Positions 15,243 to 23,249 of a stretch of 33,239 nt of DNA are shown in pieces. The first letter of the stretch is position 1, and every line of letters starts with the position of its first letter. The DNA lies in the NCBI GenBank assembly GCA_020848935.1, contig JADLHF010000058.1, positions 1-33,239 of the forward strand, in the 5' to 3' direction. Source of the DNA: Acetobacteraceae bacterium. GTDB taxonomy: Bacteria; Pseudomonadota; Alphaproteobacteria; Acetobacterales; Acetobacteraceae. The notes beneath the pieces were generated by a model. That model saw only the letters and a program-made list of their open reading frames with translations, ran no database searches and was not told the origin of the DNA. A program made the translations under genes and the position numbers.

Positions 15243-15679
15243 CCGAGGGCAAGGTCGTCGATGCCGAATGGACCCGCACCGTCACCGAGTCCGACAACGT
15301 GATGTTCTGCGCGTTGACCATGAACGTCCAGAAGCTGCACCTGGACGCCGAATTCGCCGCCGCCACCGAATACGGCCGCCCGCTGGTGAACTCCATCTTC
15401 ACCCTCGGGCTGATGATCGGCATGAGCGTGCACAACCTCACCGACGGCACCACGCTGGGCAACCTGGGCATGACCGAAACGGTGTTCCCCAACCCCGTCT
15501 TCGCCGGCGACACCATCCGCACCCTCAGCACCGTGGTCGCCGCCCGCGCCAGCAAGTCGCGCCCGGAAGCGGGGATCGTCACCTTCCGCCACGAGGCGTT
15601 CAACCAGAAGGGCCAGCTGGTGGCCAGGTGCGAGCGCCAGGCGCTGATGCGCCGCCGGCCGAGGGAGACGGCGGCATGA
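15215..15679 (+). CDS. MaoC-family hydratase/dehydratase
   Basis: The 154-residue hot-dog-fold protein resembles the mesaconyl-CoA hydratase-like MaoC group, which adds water to an enoyl-CoA. Its core includes FCALTMNVQKLHLDAEFA, where the Asp and His are candidate catalytic residues, followed by YGRPLVNSIFTLGLMIG and the strand FAGDTIRTLSTV. I chose ATG 15215 because GGAG lies seven bases upstream; an in-frame ATG at 15197 would add six residues. The stop overlaps the CitE-like start as ATGA. With that neighbour it would act on C4-C5 dicarboxylic CoA esters such as mesaconyl- or methylmalyl-CoA; the exact substrate is inference. Confidence 0.88.
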   Translation: MPGLWFEELTEGKVVDAEWTRTVTESDNVMFCALTMNVQKLHLDAEFAAATEYGRPLVNSIFTLGLMIGMSVHNLTDGTTLGNLGMTETVFPNPVFAGDTIRTLSTVVAARASKSRPEAGIVTFRHEAFNQKGQLVARCERQALMRRRPRETAA

Positions 15680-16548
15680 GGCTGCGCTCGCTGCTGTTCG
15701 CCCCCGGCGACGCCCCCCGCAAGATCGACAAGGCGCTGGATTTCGGCGCCGACGGCGTGATCCTGGACCTCGAAGACTCCGTCGCCGCCGCCGCCAAGGA
15801 CACCGCCCGCGCGCAGGTCGCCGCCCGCCTGCCATCCCTGGCCGCGCGCGGCGACATCGTGGTGCGCATCAACCCGCGCGGCACGCCCTGGTACCTGGCC
15901 GACCTCGCCGCCGTGGTGCCCGGCCGCCCGACCGCGATCCTGCTGCCGAAATGCACCGGCCCGCACGACCTCGCCGCGCTCGACCACCACCTGGAGGCGC
16001 TGGAGACCGCCTCCGGCCAGGCCGTCGGGCGGATCAGGCTGCTGGCCCTGGTCACCGAGACCGCCGCGTCGCTGCTGGCGATGCCGGGACCCGGCGCGGC
16101 CGGCATGGGCCGGGTGCTGGCCTTCTGCTTCGGCGCCGAGGACCTGTCGTCCGATCTCGGCATCCCGCCCCGCCTGCCCGACCAGTCCTACCCCGCCGCC
16201 ATCGCCCATGCCCGCGGCGCCATGCTGGTGGCCGCCGCCGCCGCCGGGGTGGCCGCACTGGACACGCCCTGGCCGGACCACCGCGACCCCGTGGGATTGG
16301 CCCGCGAAGCAGGCGTGGCCGCCGCCGACGGCTTCGCCGGCAAGGTCTGCATCCACCCCGACCAGGTGGCGCCGGTCAATGCCGCCTTCACCCCGGACCC
16401 GGCCCAGGTCGCCTGGGCGGAAAAAGTCCGCGACGGCTTCGCGGCAAACCCGAACTCCGGCGTGTTCGCCCTGGACGGCAAGATGATCGACCGCCCGCAC
16501 CTGCGCCTGGCCGAGCGGATATTGTCGGCGGCGGGCCGCGGGACATGA
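15676..16548 (+). CDS. HpcH/HpaI aldolase family CoA ester lyase (CitE-like)
   Basis: The 290-residue protein should cleave or form a malyl-, methylmalyl- or citramalyl-CoA type thioester with Mg2+. It begins MRLRSLLFAPGD, has DLEDSV at residues 31-36, RINPRGTPW around 61, the metal-site segments VTETAA and FGAEDLSSDLG, and GKVCIHPDQ near the C-terminus; all are hallmarks of the CitE/malyl-CoA lyase family. The start shares ATGA with the MaoC stop and the end shares ATGA with the metallophosphoesterase start. No citrate lyase alpha or acyl-carrier subunit is present, so it is a stand-alone lyase and not citrate lyase beta. Confidence 0.92.
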   Translation: MRLRSLLFAPGDAPRKIDKALDFGADGVILDLEDSVAAAAKDTARAQVAARLPSLAARGDIVVRINPRGTPWYLADLAAVVPGRPTAILLPKCTGPHDLAALDHHLEALETASGQAVGRIRLLALVTETAASLLAMPGPGAAGMGRVLAFCFGAEDLSSDLGIPPRLPDQSYPAAIAHARGAMLVAAAAAGVAALDTPWPDHRDPVGLAREAGVAAADGFAGKVCIHPDQVAPVNAAFTPDPAQVAWAEKVRDGFAANPNSGVFALDGKMIDRPHLRLAERILSAAGRGT

Positions 16549-17351
16549 GCTTCCGCTTCGTCCAGATCACCGATCACCACCTGATGGCCACCGAGGCGAC
16601 GCTGTCGCGCGGCTATTCGCCCGCCCACGCCCTGCGCTGCGTGCTGCGCCACATCGCGGCGCATCACGGCGACGTGGATTTCCTGGTCAGCACCGGCGAC
16701 CTCGTCGAACGCGGCATCGATGCGGAATACGCCACCCTGCGCGCCATGCTGGGGCTGCGCGAGTACTCGGCCGCACCGGGGCCGCAGCGGGCGACCGGCG
16801 AGGGGTTGCGCGACATGCCGTGCTACTTCCTGCCGGGCAATCACGACCCCCGCGCGGCGTTCTTCCGCAACATGTTCCCCTGGTCGGTCGAGGGCGTGGG
16901 CGAGGCTCCGGCCATGAACGCCGCCTTCGTCCACAAGGGCGTGCAGTTCGTCTGCGTCGATTGGGGCGCCGCCAACAAGGCGGCCTCGACGCCGGCCATG
17001 CTGGAGCATCTGCGCCGGTCGCTGGCCACCGGGATGCCGAGCATCGTCCTGAGCCACCACAACGTCACCCCGGTCGGCGTGCCCCGGCTCGACGCGCTGG
17101 CCGCCGACGATGTGGCCGGCTTCGCCGCCGTGCTGGGCGGCGGAACCGTGCTGGCGATCCTCGCCGGGCATACCCACATGACCTACGAGGCCCGGCTGGC
17201 CGGGGTGCCGGTCCTTGGCCTGCGCTCGACGCATTTCTCCTTCGCGCAGAGCGGCGAGGAATGGGTCTATGCCCTGCGGCCGCCGCAGTACCGGGTGGTG
17301 ACGGTGGATGGCCCGCGCCTGTCGTCGGACATCGTCGAAGTGGCGCTGTAG
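16545..17351 (+). CDS. calcineurin-like metallophosphoesterase
   Basis: The 268-residue protein has all blocks of the calcineurin-type phosphoesterase family: Asp10 and His12 (ITDHH), Asp52 (STGD), GNHD at 98-101, LSHHN in the middle, and GHTH late in the chain. These bind two metal ions and hydrolyse a phosphomonoester or phosphodiester; the arrangement resembles CpdA-type cyclic-nucleotide phosphodiesterases. It lacks a signal peptide, so it is cytoplasmic. Its start overlaps the CitE-like stop (ATGA), making it the third gene of the operon, an unexpected partner for CoA-ester enzymes. About 100 bases with a weak GGGAC/GTCCC stem separate it from the efflux operon. Confidence 0.9.
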   Translation: MSFRFVQITDHHLMATEATLSRGYSPAHALRCVLRHIAAHHGDVDFLVSTGDLVERGIDAEYATLRAMLGLREYSAAPGPQRATGEGLRDMPCYFLPGNHDPRAAFFRNMFPWSVEGVGEAPAMNAAFVHKGVQFVCVDWGAANKAASTPAMLEHLRRSLATGMPSIVLSHHNVTPVGVPRLDALAADDVAGFAAVLGGGTVLAILAGHTHMTYEARLAGVPVLGLRSTHFSFAQSGEEWVYALRPPQYRVVTVDGPRLSSDIVEVAL

Positions 17352-17453
17352 CCGCAGGGACCGCGCCGTCCCGTCCGCCCGGTTGCCTTTGTTTCACTTC
17401 GCGACCACGGCACAGGTGCGGTAGAACGCCTTCGCCGCACCCATTGGAACCGC

Positions 17454-18881
17454 ATGCCGATTTCCCTCGTCCGCCCCGCGCTTGCCCTGGTGCTGCTTGG
17501 CGGCTGTTCGCTGGGACCGGCCTATCATGCGCCACAGCTCGACCTGCCCGCATCCTATCGCGCCGCCGCCACCGAAGGCGGCACCTGGCCGGCGGAGGAC
17601 TGGTGGCAAGGCTTCGCCTCGCCCGAGCTGGATGCCCTGATCGCCGACGCGCGGGCCAACTCGCCGGATATCCAGGCGGCGGTGGCCCGGGTGCGCCAGG
17701 CCGACGCGCAGTTGCGGCTGGCGGGCGCCTCGCTGTGGCCGGTGGTGGGGGTGTCGGCCAGCGAGCAATGGGCCCGCAGCGCCATCTCGCGCCGGGTCGG
17801 TAGCCAGCTGGTCCCGACCGGGCGCTACGGCGAAAGCCGCAGCTTCTCCGTCGGCCCGACGGTGTCGTGGGAGGCCGATCTGTGGGGCCGCCTGGCGGCC
17901 GGGCGGGAAGCGGCGGCGAGTGCCGCGCTGGCCACCCGGTTCGACGAGCGCAGCGTGGCGCTGAGCGTGGTCGCCGCCGTCGCCTCCACCTGGTTCCAGG
18001 CCCTGGCGCTGCAGGATCGCGTGGATGTCGCCACCCGCAACCTGGGCGATGCCGAACGCATCCTGGCGGCAATCACCGCCCGCGCCCAGGCCGGCACGGC
18101 CAGCCAGCTCGACGTCTCCCAACAGGCCGCCCTGGTGGCCGGCGTGCGGGCGCGGATTCCCGGCCTGCGCAGCCAGCTGGAACAGCAGGTCAACGCGCTG
18201 GGGGTGCTGACCGGGCGCGCGCCGGCCGCGATCACGGTCCGGCCGGGCACGCTGGCCACGCTCGCCTTGCCGTCGGTGGCGCCGGGCCTGCCCTCCGAAC
18301 TGCTGGCGCGCCGGCCCGACGTGGCGGCGGCGGAGGCCGACCTGCGCGGCGCGAACGCCAACATCAAGGCGGCGCGGGCGGCGTTCTTCCCGTCGGTGAC
18401 GCTGTCGGGCCGCGCCGGGTTCGAGAACATCGCGCTGGCCACGCTGTTCGGGCCGGGCTCGCTGTTCGCCTCGGCGGTGGCCACGGCGGCGCAGAGCATC
18501 TTCGATGGCGGCGCGCGCAGCGCCACGCTGGAGCGCAATCGCGGGCGCTATGACGAGTTGCTGGCCAATTACCGCCGCGCCGTGATCGAGGCGTTCACCG
18601 ATGTCGAGAATGCCCTGCAGGCCTGGCGCTACAGCAGCGAACAGGAGGGCCTGAGCCGCGAGGCGGTGGCCACCAGCCAGCGCGCCGCCGACATCGCCCG
18701 CGCCCAGTTGCTGGCCGGCACGATCGACCTGATCGCGGTGCTGAACGCGCAGAACACGCTGTTCTCCAACCTGGACACGCTGGCCCAGGTGCGCCTGGCG
18801 CGGTTCCAGGCGTTGCTGGCGCTGTACAAGGCGCTGGGCGGCGGGTGGAGTGCCGCCGAACTGGCGCCGCCTCCGGCATGA
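17454..18881 (+). CDS. outer-membrane efflux lipoprotein (NodT/OprM family)
   Basis: The 475-residue protein is the outer-membrane channel of the tripartite pump encoded downstream. A lipoprotein signal ends in LLGGC with Cys18 as the lipidated residue. The mature part starts with GPAYHAP, as is usual for NodT proteins, followed by two repeats of long coiled-coil helices (for example SPDIQAAVARVRQADAQLRLAGASLWP and the LDVSQQAALVAGVRARIPGLRSQLEQQ region, each of typical length) and the motif LARRPDVAAAEADL. It is 28 bases upstream of the adaptor gene and expected in the same transcript. The ribosome site at the ATG (GGAA) is weak. Confidence 0.93.
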   Translation: MPISLVRPALALVLLGGCSLGPAYHAPQLDLPASYRAAATEGGTWPAEDWWQGFASPELDALIADARANSPDIQAAVARVRQADAQLRLAGASLWPVVGVSASEQWARSAISRRVGSQLVPTGRYGESRSFSVGPTVSWEADLWGRLAAGREAAASAALATRFDERSVALSVVAAVASTWFQALALQDRVDVATRNLGDAERILAAITARAQAGTASQLDVSQQAALVAGVRARIPGLRSQLEQQVNALGVLTGRAPAAITVRPGTLATLALPSVAPGLPSELLARRPDVAAAEADLRGANANIKAARAAFFPSVTLSGRAGFENIALATLFGPGSLFASAVATAAQSIFDGGARSATLERNRGRYDELLANYRRAVIEAFTDVENALQAWRYSSEQEGLSREAVATSQRAADIARAQLLAGTIDLIAVLNAQNTLFSNLDTLAQVRLARFQALLALYKALGGGWSAAELAPPPA

Positions 18882-18909
18882 GCCCATATTCCCCGCACAT
18901 GAGCACGCC

Positions 18910-20121
18910 ATGCGCCGCCTGATCCTGTTGCTGATCGTGTTGGCCGCTGCCGGCGGCGGCGGTGGCTACTGGTGGCTGCACCAGCGCGCGCCGTCCGACA
19001 GCACCGCCAGCCCGGCGCCCGGCGCCCGCCGCCGCTTCGCCCCGCCCGACAGCATTCCGGTGCTGCTGGCCACCGCCGAGAAGAAGGACGTGCCGATCTG
19101 GCTGGACGGGCTGGGCACGGTGCAGGCCTCGGCCAGCGTGGTGGTCCGGCCGATGGTCGATGGCCCGCTGGTGGAGGTGCGCTTCCGCGAGGGCCAGGAC
19201 GTGGCGGTGGGCGACGTGCTGGCGCGCATCGACAGCCGCACCTATCAGGCCGCACTCGATCAGGCGCTGGCCAGAAAGCAACTGAACGAGGCCACCCTGG
19301 CCAATGCCCGCCTGGATGCCGCGCGCTACGCCAAGCTCGCCGCCACCGCCTACACCTCCGCCCAGCAGGCCGACACCGCGCGGACGCAGGTGGCGCAGCT
19401 GGAGGCGCAGGTGGCCTCGGACCAGGCACAGATCGACAATGCGCGCACGCTGCTGTCGTACACCACCATCACCGCGCCGATCGCCGGGCGGGTGGGCATC
19501 CGTGCGGTGGATGCCGGCAACATCGTGCGCGCCAGTGATCCGAACGGGCTGGTGACCATCGCGACGCTGCGGCCGATCAACGTGCAGTTCACCCTGCCGC
19601 AACAGGCGCTGGAGGCGGTGCAGGCGGCGATGGCGGCCGGCGAGGTGGAGGTGGTGGCGCTGCCGCAGGCCAACGCCCCGGTGAGCGAGCGCGCGGCACT
19701 GGACCGCGGCCGGCTCACCGTGCTGGACAACCAGGTGGACCCGGCGACCGGCACGATCCGCATGAAGGCAAGCTTCGCCAACGAGCAGTTGCAGCTCTGG
19801 CCCGGCGCCTTTGTCACCGTGCGGCTGCGCGCGCGCATCTGGCACGATGCCACCACGGTGCCGCCGGTGGCGGTGCAGCGCGGGCCGCGCGGCGCCTTCG
19901 TGTTCGTGGTCGGCGACGACCTGAAGGCGGCGCGGCGGCCGGTGGCGGTGGGGCACGAGGACCTGACGGTGGCGGTGATCGGCGAGGGCGTGCAGCCGGG
20001 CGAGCGGGTGGTGGTCGACGGCGCCTCCCGCCTGTCGGACGGCACCAAGGTGACGATCACGCCGCCGCCGCCGCCGGTCACCCGCCCGCTGGCGGGCGGG
20101 CGGGCGCGGGCGCCGGGATAG
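18910..20121 (+). CDS. mdtA: RND efflux periplasmic adaptor (MdtA-like)
   Basis: The 403-residue membrane-fusion protein bridges pump and outer-membrane channel in the periplasm. An N-terminal membrane anchor (residues 3-24) precedes a lipoyl-type barrel-sandwich segment (VRPMVDGPLVEVRFREGQDV), a coiled-coil hairpin (about 110-175), and the second lipoyl half TTITAPIAGRVG. The C-terminal part is Pro-rich. The MdtA family is suggested by LDGLGTVQAS and by the two different RND genes that follow. The start at 18910 follows the lipoprotein gene closely and has no obvious ribosome site; the stop is four bases before the next start. Symbol given by analogy. Confidence 0.9.
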   Translation: MRRLILLLIVLAAAGGGGGYWWLHQRAPSDSTASPAPGARRRFAPPDSIPVLLATAEKKDVPIWLDGLGTVQASASVVVRPMVDGPLVEVRFREGQDVAVGDVLARIDSRTYQAALDQALARKQLNEATLANARLDAARYAKLAATAYTSAQQADTARTQVAQLEAQVASDQAQIDNARTLLSYTTITAPIAGRVGIRAVDAGNIVRASDPNGLVTIATLRPINVQFTLPQQALEAVQAAMAAGEVEVVALPQANAPVSERAALDRGRLTVLDNQVDPATGTIRMKASFANEQLQLWPGAFVTVRLRARIWHDATTVPPVAVQRGPRGAFVFVVGDDLKAARRPVAVGHEDLTVAVIGEGVQPGERVVVDGASRLSDGTKVTITPPPPPVTRPLAGGRARAPG

Positions 20122-20125
20122 CGCG

Positions 20126-23100
20126 GTGAACATCTCGGCCCCCTTCATCGCGCGGCCGATCGCCACCACGCTGCTGGCGATCGCGGTGCTGCTGGGCGGT
20201 GCGCTGGGCTACCGGGTGCTGCCGGTCTCCGCCCTGCCGCAGGTGGATTTCCCGACCATCCAGATCACCACCCAGATGCCCGGCGCCGCGCCCGAGGTGG
20301 TGTCCAACCTGATCACCGCGCCGCTGGAGCGCCAGTTCGGCCAGATCCAGGGGCTGGAGGCGATGACCTCCACCAGCTCCGAGCGGACCAGCCAGATAAC
20401 CCTCACCTTCTCCCTCGGCCGCAGCATCGATGCCGCCGCGCAGGACGTGCAGGCGGCGATCAATGCCGCGGCCGGGACGCTGCCGGCGAACCTGCCCTAC
20501 CCGCCGGTCTATGCCAAGGTGAACCCGGCGGACACGCCGATCATGACGTTGGCGCTGTTCTCCGACGCCATGACCATGGACCGGGTGAGCGACGCGGCGG
20601 ACACGCTGCTGCAACCGAAGCTGTCGGAGATCGCCGGGGTCGGGCGGGTTTCGGTGCTGGGCAACATGCGCCCGGCGGTGCGGGTGCGCGTCGATCCCGC
20701 CCGCGTGGCGGCGTACGGGCTGTCGCTGGACGATGTGCGGCTGGCGATCGCCGCGGCCAATGTGAACGGCGCCAAGGGCGGCTTCGACGGGCCGCGCCAG
20801 GCGATTTCGCTGGGCGCCAACGACCAGCTGATGTCGCCGGATGCCTATCGCACGCTGATCGTGGCGTGGCGCGACGGGGCGGCGGTGCGGTTGTCCGATA
20901 TCGGCAGCGTGGTGGGCGGACTGGAGAACGTGCGCGCCGGTGCCTGGTATTTCGGCCAGCGGCCGGACGGTTCCGGCCCCGCGCCGGCGATCCCGTCCGT
21001 CGTGGTGGATATCCAGCGCCAGCCCGGCGCGAACATCGTCGAGACGGTGGCGCTGGTGCGCGCCGCACTGCCGCAACTGCGCCGCACCCTGCCGGCGCAA
21101 TTGCGCATGGTGGTGGTGAGCGACCGCACCGAGACGATCCGCGCCAGCGTCAGCGACGTGCAGTTCACCCTGATGCTGTCGATCGGGCTGGTGGTGGCCG
21201 TGATCTTCCTGTTCCTGCGCTCGGCGCGCGCCACGCTGATCCCGGCGGTGGCGCTGCCGCTGTCGCTGGTGGCGACGTTCGGGGCGATGCACCTGCTGGG
21301 CTACTCGCTGGACAATTTGTCGCTGATGGCGCTGACGATTGCCACCGGCTTCGTGGTGGACGACGCGATCGTGATGATCGAGAACGTGGTGCGCTTCATC
21401 GAGCAGGGCATGAAGCCGCTGGAGGCGGCCTATCGCGGCTCGGCGCAGATCGGCTTCACCATCGTCTCGCTGACCGTCTCGCTGATCGCGGTGTTCATCC
21501 CGCTGCTGTTCATGACCGGGGTGGTCGGCCGGCTGTTCAGCGAATTCGCCGTCACCCTGTCCGTGGCGGTGATCGTCTCGGCGGTGGTGTCGCTGACGGT
21601 GACGCCGATGATGTGCGCGCGGCTGCTGCGCGCGCAGGCCGAGGAGAAGCCCGGCGTTGTCTCGCGCGCCTTCGAACGCGGCTTCGATGCCACGCTGGGC
21701 TGGTACCGGGTCAGCCTGGGCTGGACGATGGCGCGCCAGCGCATGGTCCTGCTGGTGTTCGCCGCCACGCTGGCGGGCACGACCGGGCTGTACCTGGTGG
21801 TCCCCAAGGGCTTCCTGCCGACGCAGGATACCGGGGTGATCGTGGCGGTCAGCGAGGCGGCGCAGTCGATCTCCTTCGCCCGCATGGCGCAGCTTCAGGG
21901 CCGGGTGGCGCAGGCGATCCGGCGCGACCCCGATGTGGTCAGCGTGGTGGCCTTCGTCGGCGCCGGCAGCGTGAACGCCACCGGCAATGCCGGGCGGCTG
22001 ACCATCGTGCTGCGGCCGCGCCACGAGCGCACCGCCAGCGCGCAGCAGATCGCCGCCCGCCTGCAGGAGACGCTGCATGGCATCCCCGGCCTGATGGTGT
22101 TCATGCAGCCGGTGCAGGACATCCAGATCGGCACGCGCATCAGCCGCACCCAGTTCCAGTACACCCTGGTCGATACCGACCCGGCCACGCTGGCGATCTG
22201 GGCACCGCGCCTGCTGGAGCGGCTGCGCGCCGAGCCGACGCTGCGCGAGGTGAATTCCGACCAGCAGAACGAGGGCTTGCGCATCCAGGTGCAGGTGGAC
22301 CGCGACGCGGCGATGCGGCTCGGGGTTTCGATGCAGGAGGTGCAGGACACGCTGTACAACGCCTTCGGCCAGCGCCAGATCTCCACCATCTTCGCCCAGG
22401 CGAACCAGTATCGCGTGGTGATGGAAGCCGAGCCGTCGTGGCAGGCCGACCCCAATTCGCTGCTGCAACTGCGCGTGCCCGGCGCCGGCAATGCGCAGGT
22501 GCCGCTGGCCGGCTTCGCCAGCATCGCGCGCACCACCGCCCCCTTGGCGATCACCCGCGAGGACCAGTTCCCCTCGGCCACCATCAGCTTCAACCTCGCC
22601 CCGGGGGCGGCGCTGAGCCAGGCGGTGGCGGCGATCGCGCGGGCGCAGGATGCGATCGGGCTGCCGCCCACCATCACCGGCAGCTATTCCGGCGATGCCG
22701 CGGAGTTCGCCCGCTCGCTGGCGGCCGAGCCCTGGCTGATCCTGGCGGCGATCGTGGTGATCTACATCGTGCTGGGGGTGCTGTACGAGAGCTTCATCCA
22801 CCCGGTGACCATCCTGTCCACCCTGCCCTCGGCCGGCATCGGCGCGCTGCTGGCGCTGATGGCCACGGGGCAGGACCTGTCCCTGGTGGCGCTGGTGGGC
22901 ATCGTGCTGCTGATGGGCATCGTGAAGAAGAACGCCATCATGATGATCGACTTCGCGCTGGAGGCCGAGCGCACCCGCGCGCTGTCGCCGGAGGCGGCGA
23001 TCACCGAGGCCTGCCTGTTGCGCTATCGCCCGATCATGATGACCACGGCGGCCGCCCTTCTGGGCGCGCTGCCGCTGGCATTGGAAAGCGGCAGCGGCTC

Positions 23101-23245
23101 GGAGCTGCGGTTTCCGCTGGGGGTGACGATCATCGGCGGGCTGCTGCTGAGCCAGTTCCTGACGCTGTACACCACGCCGGCGATCTACCTCGCCTTCGAG
23201 CGGCTGCGGCTGCGGTGGGCGCCGCGCCCGGTGGCGGCGCAATAG
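20126..23245 (+). CDS. mdtB: RND multidrug efflux pump subunit (MdtB-like)
   Basis: The 1039-residue inner-membrane pump uses the proton gradient to export drugs or other amphiphiles. The N-terminus (ISAPFIARPIATTLLAIA) and the first periplasmic loop (VSALPQVDFPTIQI) are typical. The proton-relay Asp pair is in TM4 (VDDAIVMIENV), and MGIVKKNAIMMIDF marks the later conserved helix. The start codon is GTG at 20126, four bases after the adaptor stop. Full length and intact motifs point to a working pump. In MdtABC systems this subunit forms a mixed trimer with MdtC. Confidence 0.93.
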   Translation: MNISAPFIARPIATTLLAIAVLLGGALGYRVLPVSALPQVDFPTIQITTQMPGAAPEVVSNLITAPLERQFGQIQGLEAMTSTSSERTSQITLTFSLGRSIDAAAQDVQAAINAAAGTLPANLPYPPVYAKVNPADTPIMTLALFSDAMTMDRVSDAADTLLQPKLSEIAGVGRVSVLGNMRPAVRVRVDPARVAAYGLSLDDVRLAIAAANVNGAKGGFDGPRQAISLGANDQLMSPDAYRTLIVAWRDGAAVRLSDIGSVVGGLENVRAGAWYFGQRPDGSGPAPAIPSVVVDIQRQPGANIVETVALVRAALPQLRRTLPAQLRMVVVSDRTETIRASVSDVQFTLMLSIGLVVAVIFLFLRSARATLIPAVALPLSLVATFGAMHLLGYSLDNLSLMALTIATGFVVDDAIVMIENVVRFIEQGMKPLEAAYRGSAQIGFTIVSLTVSLIAVFIPLLFMTGVVGRLFSEFAVTLSVAVIVSAVVSLTVTPMMCARLLRAQAEEKPGVVSRAFERGFDATLGWYRVSLGWTMARQRMVLLVFAATLAGTTGLYLVVPKGFLPTQDTGVIVAVSEAAQSISFARMAQLQGRVAQAIRRDPDVVSVVAFVGAGSVNATGNAGRLTIVLRPRHERTASAQQIAARLQETLHGIPGLMVFMQPVQDIQIGTRISRTQFQYTLVDTDPATLAIWAPRLLERLRAEPTLREVNSDQQNEGLRIQVQVDRDAAMRLGVSMQEVQDTLYNAFGQRQISTIFAQANQYRVVMEAEPSWQADPNSLLQLRVPGAGNAQVPLAGFASIARTTAPLAITREDQFPSATISFNLAPGAALSQAVAAIARAQDAIGLPPTITGSYSGDAAEFARSLAAEPWLILAAIVVIYIVLGVLYESFIHPVTILSTLPSAGIGALLALMATGQDLSLVALVGIVLLMGIVKKNAIMMIDFALEAERTRALSPEAAITEACLLRYRPIMMTTAAALLGALPLALESGSGSELRFPLGVTIIGGLLLSQFLTLYTTPAIYLAFERLRLRWAPRPVAAQ

Positions 23246-23249
23246 CGCG

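Noticed and set aside
17352-17453. GGGAC/GTCCC stem as terminator between the phosphoesterase and the efflux operon
   Set aside because: A five-base stem with a mixed downstream sequence is too weak to call.
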